Part shown: piece after piece, positions 18,745 to 28,934 of the stretch
Layout of the letters: each line of letters begins with the position of its first letter
Position numbering within the stretch: the first letter of the stretch is position 1
Origin: Isoetes taiwanensis
Taxonomy: Eukaryota > Streptophyta > Lycopodiopsida > Isoetales > Isoetaceae
DNA length: 64,000 bases
Direction: 5' to 3'
NCBI GenBank assembly: GCA_021234155.1
Contig: JAJEKV010000003.1
Span: forward strand, 30,985,166-31,049,165
The notes under the pieces: model-generated
Told to the model about the DNA's origin: nothing
The model's database searches: none
Seen by the model: the letters and a program-made list of their open reading frames with translations, nothing else
Translations under genes and position numbers: made by a program

Positions 18745-19621
18745 GTCTGTCTTATTTACCAGATTCTATGCTACGGCATGTACTATTCACTGTTTTGTTG
18801 CTCTGCTTCTGTTGAAAACCTACGATTTGGTTGGTAAAATTAATTGTTTTATACAACATACAACTAAGGACTTATAATGCAATACTTTCCTGGCCAGTTC
18901 TTAGTTTGTTATGCATAGGGGAAGGATGTCCTTAAATAACATAGATAGTTTCACTTTCTTCTATGCAGGACACAATGTGATGTCCACCATAACTTCGATA
19001 TTAGTGGATGGCACATTCTGTTTTTCTTACATGGCCTAGCCAACCTTTACTGCAGCACCTGACCTTCTTTGAGAAATCCTTTTGCCCGCACACATATCTG
19101 CTTCAAACCAAGCACTTATGGGTGCTTCTACTGCAGTCCAAGCTATAGGTGGATATAGAGTGAAGGGTGAGTTCACTTAATGCAGCGGGCTCAGCCCTTC
19201 GGTGAGTGATATTTATCATTGCCGACTGGCGATTTAGAAATCTGTTGTTTATGTCCTCATACGAATTGAAGCACATCAATCTCTGCAGTTTATATTTTTA
19301 TAATGCACTTGTTTCCTGAGTAATTATTAGTATCATCTCGAACTGAGTTTTAATTCTTTCTGCTATCTCAATCTACTAAAATCCTAGCATTCCTGCTTTA
19401 ATTATAGCAGAAACATAAAAACAGCATGCGTCATGAAAGCAGTTTCCACACGTGGAGAGGTGCTACCCCGTATTGAAACTTGATACCCATTCTAATGAAG
19501 GTCACAATTTTTAATACCAAGCATATCTTCATATCTCATCCTGAAAAGGCAACTGAATTTGGATGATTTCTAGAAGTATCGCGCTTAAGTAAACATATTG
19601 TTATACATGGCTATCATTTCG

Positions 19622-22600
19622 GGTCCTCAAAAGCCATTTTGTGGATGTCCTCTTTTTACTTTTGATTCAGCAGGATAACGACTTTTGGTCGCCCTTGGAG
19701 AAGACCTTTAGCCTCGGAGAGCTGATCCACGCAAGCTCGCTCATCTCCGGAAGTGCTGCGCTTTGTACTCTTTGGAGGATGGTGTGCTTGTTCAACTATC
19801 TATAATCTATGCACATCCTCAAGTCCTTTCAAAGAGGATGGTGCCCTTAAAATGGTGAGAGAGACATCTGGGCCCTCATGAAGCCTTAGATCGAGCAATT
19901 TTGTAGCTGCTTCCTTTAGTCTGCGAGTCATATGTGTGTGGTCATTCTCCCATAGCTCACGGCTTGTCCCCGGGTTCGAAAGTGCTATCTCACACTCTTA
20001 CCCCCGCGAGGAAGCTCTATCCGGAAAGATCGCCACAGAATCAAGTTACGCATTGGCTGGGCAAATCTCCCTTGTCTTCCTTGTTTTCTTCAACTCGCCT
20101 CCATCATCCTCGAAGGTTTGAAGATGTATGCTACCTTCGCTTTCCCCTTATAGATTTGAGCAGCTTCTTAACTGGCCATTACATTGTATGATGGTGGTAA
20201 CCCTCCTACCGCGGGATCTCACGCTTTGTGCCGTCGGGCTAGAAGGCTCGCTTCACACACAATCGACATGATGGCCCCCGCTATACTGTTGCGGTACTCA
20301 TCTAACAGACTGTCGCTTTGCTACAATGCCCATTGCCTCATCCTGATATTAATCCTCAACAATAATGTCGGTTGATTCTCTTTCCCCACCGAGGTCTTAT
20401 TGCTCCAATATTAATGGCCTTGTTTGACTTTAGGTTTCTTGGGTTTCAACATTTCACTGATGCGCGGTTATGGTTACTTCCCGTGAGTTCATCAAGACTA
20501 TGAAGGGATTTGGCTCTTCCTCTACCGCGGGTGATTACCTATACCTAACTTCGTCAAGGTTTCAGATTCATATAGCAACAAGATGTGGCACTTCACCTCA
20601 ATGTAATCGCGGCTCCTCGACGCCCTCCGCTCCATGGAGGTTCCCATCCACCAATTCCGCTTTTAGTGCCGAAGCTCATAACAAATGGGCGCTTCACGTC
20701 GCAGGTCTCTACCGGAAGTTCATCTAAAACAGCTGTTTCTCCATGCATTCCCCTCGCTTCTTTTCCTCAAGACGCTGAAGGACCCATCTCGGAGAGTAAT
20801 TGACCCCTTCCCCTCGCTTTTGTCCTTGAAGAACACCTCCTCGCTTCGTTGTTTCGGTTGCTGTTGTATGCTGGGGTTTTGCCGATTTAATAAGGGATCA
20901 GAGCCCCCTGCTGTTTCTCTCCTCCCCTCTATCCCCGATAGTAAGCTGCTCGCGCTCACGGGTTCCTCATCCTTGGCAGGTAAACTAATTGCCTTTGACC
21001 TTCTAGCGTTCTGCTCGGGTCTGTCTCTATTTGTGCTTTCTCGCTGAAGTTCCTCGCTTCACAAATTTTTCTATAGCTTCCATCAGTATTTCTCGCTCAG
21101 CCTTTTGCGGTAATATATAGCTCTTAGTCTCATAAACTTTCTTTGTAATTTCTCACAGACTTCATGTTTGTACCGCACTGTAGAAATCGGCTGCGATTAT
21201 GTTCGACTTCCTTAGGTTCGGGAGAGGGAAAGTTTCTTGAAAGCTTTTGAGAACTTTAAATCGCAGATGCGTCTCCCCGGCCAACCTATAAGCCAGAATA
21301 GCTCCTTCCACCATATATGAGTTTTTCGTTACTGCCGTTAATTCGCTTTGTTCTTTGTCTCATGCCATAGGCATTGCCGTATTCTCGCCATTTCTTTATC
21401 TAGCCATGTCACCGATCCTCGTTTCTCAGCCGAACTGCTCGAGCCTATTTTACCATTAATTACTTCGCGTTCGGTTTAGTCCACCTTCTTTCCGTAATCG
21501 AGGGCCTTCAGTGTTCCCTTCGCTTACGGTCTGCTGTCGCCGGTTTTTTCGACTTCGGTCCGAGGTTTGATTCGGTGTCTCGCGGTCGGGACCTCCTTTC
21601 TTGGCCTCCTTTTGTTCTTTCCCTCATTTCGCAGGTGTCGTTAGGTCTGCTGATGCTTGGGGTCAGCGTAGTAGGGTTTTATCCGGTTCACCAGTTTATT
21701 CTCCCGCTACATCTCCTCTTCGTCATGGGACCATATCCTTCGGAGGTTCTGATGCTGTTCGAGTTCTCTTCAGTTTGTTACTCATTTTATTCGACCAAGT
21801 ATTTTTCTATCTCCACACACATCAGAGCAAGGGAAAGCATATTTGTTCTCTTTGCATTATATGTGATGCGTTGGTATAATTGTGGGGAAAAATTACATCA
21901 ACAAAACATTCAAAGTGCAAAAGTAGGGGCAGTATCTTCATATTTTGCAATATGCTGTACGTACCGAACCGGATCAAGATAAGCAAGTAACTCTGATGCC
22001 TAGATGGATTGTCCTTTCTTAGAACTTCTTCACTTTGGCCTCAACGAATGACCCAAGCCCGCGGACGCTGGATCAAGATCCACTCGCTATTCTCGCCAAT
22101 CTTTTCATCGGGAAACGGAGGTATAGGCTGCTCTTCACAGTTTCCCACGGGCGGCGCTCGTTATTGAGTGCTAACGCCTTCTTCACCGATGGCATACTCG
22201 GGTGCTGAGGGGCCGCTCTGCCGCAAAGCCCGAGCGCAATTAGCATCGATACTTTCCTCCTCCGGGTGAATTTTATGCGGGATTACCGCCATTTCCATCC
22301 ATCACCGTGGAAGGTGGGTCAGCAACCACCGGTACCCACACTCCATACGCCCCACGCATCGCGATCGCCTAGAATCCACAAGAGTGAAGGGGCATTTTAC
22401 CCCGGCTCCCTCAGGCCTTAGCCGCGAAGCGCAAAACATACACGCTAACATATCATATAACTTCAAAGGTGGCACATCACCGTGATGATACAGACAAAGA
22501 TCGCCAAGACAATGCAAGCGGGTGCCCCGCCTCGAAAAGGTCGTACCCATGGGATGAGACTGACAAAGCTTGGTCTCCAGAGTTCGGGCCAAGTGCACGG

Positions 22601-23651
22601 GAATCATGACAATGGATTACCGGGCATAAGAGCATGGCTTCTAGGGTTGTCCACACCATCCCGCCTCGCGGCAATACCTTGCGCAGTAGGTTGAAAAGTG
22701 TTGGGACCCCATCAGGCCGGTGCATAGCCAAAGCAATCAAGCTACATCTCCCCAGCCCGATGGGGCGTAGGGATTACCCCACCCGACTACATGCTGACCC
22801 AAGGACAAGAGAGGGCTACTTCCCTATTCTACTCTTAACCCAGCATCGAAGGTGAATTCGCACTTCACTGTACGCCTGCCTTGCCTTGGCCACACTTAGT
22901 GGGTAAAGCCATTAGACCTAGTCACTCATCCCCTAAGAGGGCTTTGGCTACTACCGTAGGGATCGGTCAGGTCAACTCCTCAAGCTTCGAAGCCGGGCCT
23001 GGTCCCCCACCCACAACCATGTGGGTTCTTTGTACACAGTTTAAATTATAATGCACTAAGAGGAACTAACTAGGAGCATCACCTAAGCTTTCTTTAAGTC
23101 TCTACCCCTTCCCCAATACAATGAGATGTAATCCATCCCATTCACATCATATCAACATAATAAATAATAAAGAACTAATCTATCCTTTGCTAGGTTCTTG
23201 TTAGGTCAATCGGGATCTGCTGCTAGTGATCTAATAGGCTAAACCTACCGACTAAGGTCGGAGGTTTATGCTATTGATCTACCAAATACCTGAAGTTCAT
23301 TTCATCCGGCAAGGCCCATATTTGTTCGCCGATGCGGTCGCGAGGGATGATCTCGACTAGCCGGGCGCATGTGATCGGGAAGTTGGAATTGACCCTCGCA
23401 TGCTTAACGAGCTTGGATGGTCTCAGGCAAAAGGGAATGTTAGGGGTTTGATGCCCATGTAGGCTATCAGTTTAGGGTTTCCATGACTTGGTCTACCCCA
23501 CGGTTTAAAGGCTAAAGGCACGCGATAAGTGCGCATGTTTTCATTGCGCCGCCCCCTAGGGTTCTTTTGCAGGCGTATAATGCCAGCGAAGTCGAACGAT
23601 AGGCAGACGTATAAATGCCTCGGTGACCGTGAGCATCGCATCGAACGCCAC
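19622..23651 (-). mobile_element. Duplicated Ty3 remnant (RT to LTR), heavily altered
   Basis: Collinear with 7849-12154, including the LTR-to-accessory-ORF fusion near 22320, so the deletion predates the duplication. No long frames survive. Differences are dense indels and substitutions, concentrated at CTG/CAG and some CG sites. Confidence 0.85.
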
Positions 23652-24209
23652 AGCAAAATACACAAGATCCGGACATATTTTGGCCAAATCGCTACCGCTC
23701 ATATTAAGTTGTTTCCGCGGGTAATCGCTTAGAAAGGAACCGGTCATCTTGTGTGTGAACAAGCAATGCTGACTAGAAGAAATATGTTACACCACAGAAA
23801 AGTTCCACGCAGCATACTGGAAGCTCAAATCGATGAGGCATTTTTGAAGGTGACAGTGGAGAATGGCTTAGTGGAAACATAGAGGAAGGTGATTTTGCTC
23901 GCTAGGCCAAGGAGGGAAATCCCAGAATGCGCATTTCTGCGTTATCAAATGTTAAGCCGAGGCATGTCCACGATGCCGATAGCTGGGGTCAGACCCACAA
24001 CGTGGATGAACAATGCAGTTGGCTGGTTTGCACTATGTCGCCTACCGGATGGTAGTTAGAGCTACTTTGAAGACAAAGGGTCGACCTTCCAAAGACGGCC
24101 ATCACGTATCGCCCATCAAATTTGAGATAAATCGATTCCTAGCACCAACAGATTTTTCCTTGAACGGGCTACTCACCCGGATGATACTTGACGGTCACGC
24201 CATATGAAG
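23652..24209 (+). pseudogene. Duplicate of the unknown ORF fragment
   Basis: Matches 12155-12742 with many small changes. Recognisable pieces include the region before GGTTGAATATGCTTTGACC, which ends both copies. The frames are broken. Confidence 0.75.
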
Positions 24210-24630
24210 GTTGAATATGCTTTGACCTAGTTGTTTTATCATTTTAACAGTCCAGAAGTTACTTGTTTACTTGTCTCAAATTTTGATGATTGTATTGGAG
24301 ACATGTTTGTGAGACAATGTTTGTAGTATTGAATCGCTGCATTGGAGTATTTCGTATTGGAGACAATGCTTTGTAGTATTGGAGAGTAAGCTTGATATAT
24401 ATTCTGAGAAAATTGTACACTCAAGATTAGAGACATCACTCAAGATTACTCAATACTCAAGATAGCACAAAGGAATCATACATATTACAAAAAGGGTAGT
24501 GTACAATGGTTATTTCATGAGTCATTAAAGTTTTGAGAGTTATCGTGAAGGGTGCCCAAAGAAGCGCCTTTGTACTTCTAATCGAGCATTCAAGATATAG
24601 TAAGAGACAAGGTAGTTGTTGAGACAGTAA

Positions 24631-25571
24631 TCAAGCAACGGCCTCCTCTTCCACCATGCATCGGTGATGTCTATTTATGAGATTGTTTCCTGTACTGTAT
24701 GAGAAGACAAGTAATCCAATGCTGGACACACCCTGGTCTGCAAAAAGTTGTCCTCTTCTTGCCCCTTGAAAGGCATAACAGGAACGGTTGTGTGTGCAAG
24801 GTTTAGAAACCCTTCGTAGGTTGTCATCTACCAAGAAAATCATACCATGATATTGAGGAAAATCCTCAAGTACAACCTTCAACTCCTTGAAAAAAAGTTG
24901 CTTTGATGTGTTGGTTGGATGCTCGCATGCAAAGCAATGCTCTTGACCATACACCTTCAAGAATTTGGTCTGCAAATCTGGGAACAATGCATCCACCATG
25001 TCCCTTGTATTCCGAAGTAGAGAAGCACTCCGCATCACAATATCAAACCTTGCGCAGTGCCCACTCCACAAACTCATGATACCGGGTCCGCAAATGAGGT
25101 ACTTACTTGGGGTTTCTTTCACAACATGGTTGTTTGTGGTGGAGGCAAGAATTTATGGTTCAATCTCCCTCGCTGTGTCTGCGTTAAAGACACCATTTAT
25201 GTCAAGCACCATCAACTTCCGTCTGGGTGTCCATCCCTCGACGTTTGCAACCACTGTCGATGTGTGCTGCATCGTGCTTGTTTGTGTTGTTTCCTGTGCT
25301 GGACTCTACTGGGAAGTGCTATCGAAAGGTGTTGGACATTGCTGCGACCTGCTGGACTCTGCTTTATCTTTGCTACGGATGATGGAGAGTTGATAGCCAT
25401 AGTTAGATACATCCGCAAGAGTATCTCCCTCGCCCCAATGTATGGGTGTTTCCGGCCACGACAACCCTTGCAATGACTGCCTTGTTTCTTCCAGATGCAA
25501 GGAAGAGCTCCCATTACCAACTCGAAATTTGTAGAGAATACACATTTTGAAATATAACAGATAATAGGCAC
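24631..25571 (-). pseudogene. Duplicate of the FCP1-like gene, frame-broken
   Basis: The C-terminal domain is readable from 25122 to 24631 (VVLEDFPQYHGMIFLVDDN kept), but the frame is lost near 24815, the catalytic DINGVL part lies in another frame (25200 region), and the N-terminal Gln/Ser-rich part is shifted. Most differences from 13211-14085 sit at CTG/CAG, so the breaks may be assembly errors rather than true mutations. Confidence 0.7.
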
Positions 25572-26912
25572 CTTTTGTATGTTAAAGTTTGTGCCAAGTT
25601 AAGACAAGAAAAAATAACCTTGAACCTAAATATTGGATTGCACCTTTTATATGTAAAGAGCATGTCAAATAGCTTGATTATCGTAAACAAAGATCATTCA
25701 TTCAATTAGAACATAGATTTGAGGAATGGACAATCGCAATAACAATGGATTGACAAAAGCGTAGGATGGTTTACCTTTCCCGAAACTTGCACATCTAGCC
25801 CTTTTTCTAACATCCGCAAAAAACAACAAAACGTACGAAATTAGATTAAAAAAATAATGAGGAATGTAAGATATATTGTGAGATGAATTTTTAACATTTG
25901 TTGAACCCTTATAATCACAGTGCAATGGGTAAAGCATTAGCAAACTTAAGTAATAGATGTCAAAGCCAAAGATCATTTCGCTCCACATATTTTCTACCAC
26001 AAGTCTATGTAATAGATGTCAAAGCCATCGATCCACATATTATAAACTCTGTTGTTGCTATGTAAAGAAGTGGAGGCATTCCTCCATGGCGAGGAAAATC
26101 GAGCACCTAATTTTTGATGCCTCCCAGAACCTCCCTCCAGAATGCAAAACCCTACTCCCGTAAATACTATGCACTACTCTACGACTTGATGTTTCTATTT
26201 TCACCACCAATGTGGCCATGAAAGGTCAAAGGTCATCTTTGTAATGAGAGGATAATCTTGGAAGCTCCATCGGCCTCTCAGTAAGGTGATCCACGACGGT
26301 AAAACATTATAATATAGTGAAGATATATTATGATATGATGTGATACAATGACAAGATATCATTAATTACTAAGTGCTCTCGGGGTACTCCATCATTGTAA
26401 ATGCCCCCAAACAAAAGGGGCCTAAACACAAACAATCCAATCCCATCCATCCTATTCTATGGCTCCTTTATACATATGGCCTTGCAACATGCCTCAAAGT
26501 TATACATGCATAGAACATATAAAATCATCAATGCCAATGGAAATGGGAAAAGCTTCGGTCGTGTCACTTTTATTGCTAATAAAAATGAGCCAAAATCAGT
26601 GTTGGGCAAAGTCGGGGAACAATATAAACCAATTGGTTGAAAATGCAAATTTTCCAGTTGGGTTAGTGAAACATAGGAATTTTTCTGGCAAGTTTTCTTA
26701 AGGTTTCTATTAAGACAATAGAAAGTTCTGGCTCTAAATATAAGATATCCGACTGGTCAAAGTAACCATAAAATTTTCTCCGACGGGAGCTAAAATGTTT
26801 TCCCAACACTGGCCAAAATCATGCTAACATTAAAAATTATGAACTTCTTACCAAACCCCACCAAAAAAGAAGATGATTGTGTAGTGACAGATTACGGGAA
26901 GCTAGAAGCTAG

Positions 26913-27185
26913 GATGAACTATATGACCATGTGACGGGGCATGCATCTGTAAGTGGTCAATTTTGAATGATCTAGATTATATGCTTCTTTTTCGGACTAG
27001 AGAGGATGAACTATATGACCATGTGAGGGGGCATGCATCTGTAAGTGGTCAATTTGGAATGATCTAGATTATATGCTTTTTTCGGACTAGAGAGGATGAA
27101 CTATATGACCATGTGAGGGGCATGCATCTGTAAGTGGTCATTTTGAATGGTCTAAGATTATATGCTTCTTTTTTCCACCTAGAAA
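26913..27185 (+). repeat. Tandem repeat, 3 x about 92 bp, second array
   Basis: Units start at 26913, 27005 and 27095, the duplicate of 15461-15736. The second unit is two bases shorter. Confidence 0.9.
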
Positions 27186-27847
27186 ACGATTTTTTGTCAA
27201 TTAGGTGGGAAGATATTACAATCATTGACAATTTTCATACAACAGTCCCAATTAACCTAACTTAAAACCCAATTATCTTATAAAAAGCTGCAAGGATTTG
27301 TCGCGTGTGGTTGGATAGAAGTAGAAAATAATATCTTAAAGTGTTGCTTGTTTCGTTAATCGTATGTAGACACCTAAGTAAAAATTACTTGTTTTATGAG
27401 TTCTATGTAGACACCTGCAGTCTATGCAGGTACACCTAAGCAACTTAAGAGATTAGTTGTTTTTGTTAATCGTATGTAGACACATGCCGACTATGCAAGT
27501 TGGGAACGCATGAAATCAGTAGACAAATCAGTAGACGACTTGCAGATAGTGTGGTTAAGATCATGTTTTGAGGGGAAAATATCCTCCAGTGTGGTTAAGA
27601 TCATCTTAGAGGGGGGAAATATCCTCCAGGAAGGTGAGGCAGGAAAGGAGACTTGCAATTGGACCTAAAACTATACAAAAGTAGGACATGGAGAAGCTTC
27701 CCTCAATCTTTGGTGGGTGCGAAACGACAAAAAAAACCTTCAAAACAAATAATGACAAAGCAACACTCTTTTGGCAAATTCGATATCCCTTTTACGTTTC
27801 TAACTCGAACGTCAAAAGTGTTTGGTACACGTTGGGTATTATACGGC

Positions 27848-27853
27848 CACGTG
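27848..27853 (+). promoter_or_regulatory. G-box upstream of the intact B-box gene
   Basis: CACGTG in GGCCACGTGGGC, with GACGTC about 55 bp downstream. It lies about 1.1 kb upstream of the start codon and about 680 bp upstream of the leader intron. Confidence 0.5.
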
Positions 27854-28218
27854 GGCAAATAACTCACGGGTTGACTGATTGCCGAATCAACTCGGAACCT
27901 TTTAACCGACGTCACCCGTCAAAATGACGCTTATGACGGGCTTAGCCGTCGCGTCTCTGAGATATCTCAAGGGTTTTAGTCCCAAAGTGTGCGCTTTTTG
28001 CTTTTAGCGCCGCCGTTCAAAGTGGCGGAGAATATTCTCTCGGATTTCCTACACTTTAGTTCTTGCTACGTACACGTCCTTTCTGTCGAAATAGGCACTT
28101 CCACGTCAGCCCAGCACTTTTCCGACAAATTAGCGACCTTAAATCCCGAAATTATAATTTCTACGGACGCGATTCATGCCCGGTTCTTTATGCGCCAATC
28201 TACCACCGTCCATTTGCA

Positions 28219-28419
28219 ATGCTAATCCGGATTGTTCCTGGATCTCTTGTTTTTTGTTTGGATAACGAAGAACAGAGAAATGCGAGAGAAAAAAAGATCG
28301 AAGAACAGAAGAAACAAGAGTTAACAGTCGATATTGGAGCCGATATGTCAGAATATGTGGGGCGATCTATTCCTTACCCATCTGCTAGATCTCCTGACCT
28401 CAAGATTGGTGCTTTCTGA
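28219..28419 (+). CDS. Possible upstream ORF of the intact B-box gene
   Basis: Same 66-codon frame as at 16769-16969, with one replacement (Glu to Asp). It sits in the leader upstream of the 28532-28907 intron. Confidence 0.35.
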   Translation: MLIRIVPGSLVFCLDNEEQRNAREKKIEEQKKQELTVDIGADMSEYVGRSIPYPSARSPDLKIGAF

Positions 28420-28934
28420 ATCCAAAAGCGCGCAGAAGCCTTCCCTTTGTAGCCATCCGATATAATCTCTATCCGGCAGTTGCAGATTAAGGTCCTCGAA
28501 GTTATTTCGAAGAATCTCGAAAGAATTTCCTGTAAGATATCCATTCTCTGCGATTTTCGTTACTGTTTCTCATCTTACCAGGCAGATACGGATTTGGGTT
28601 GGTTAGATATATCATAAGAGTAGAATTGGCACTAATCGAGTCTCAGGGATTCTCCAGAGCAAAGTTAACTTTTGGCGGCTGCAGTGGCGGCTAGGGGTAA
28701 GAAGGGTATGCTATCATTGGTTTGTCGCATCGGGGATAAGGGGCAGCAGATTATCATTGGGAATAGTTGAATTTGTAATCGATTGTGGATTTTCGGAATA
28801 TCCAATTGTACAGCAGGATATATAGTCTATATTTTTAGCAGAAGGATTTACTTACATAAGTCGGGATAGATAACGGTCAGATTGGAATCACTTGGTTGCT
28901 TTTACAGCAATCAGGGGGTTTAGAAGAAGTTCCT

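Larger units (their letters stand above)
7849..19617 (+). repeat. Tandem segmental duplication, unit 1
   Basis: About 11.8 kb running from within the - strand reverse transcriptase to within intron 3 of the B-box gene. It is followed directly by unit 2 in the same orientation, with up to four filler bases (19618-19621) at the joint. The left edge begins GGTCCTGAAAGCC; the right edge ends GGCTATCAT. Confidence 0.9.

Noticed and set aside
20685-21982. Frames of 72-135 codons in the duplicated retroelement
   Set aside because: They are antisense or shifted to the gag-pol remnant and absent from the matching part of unit 1.
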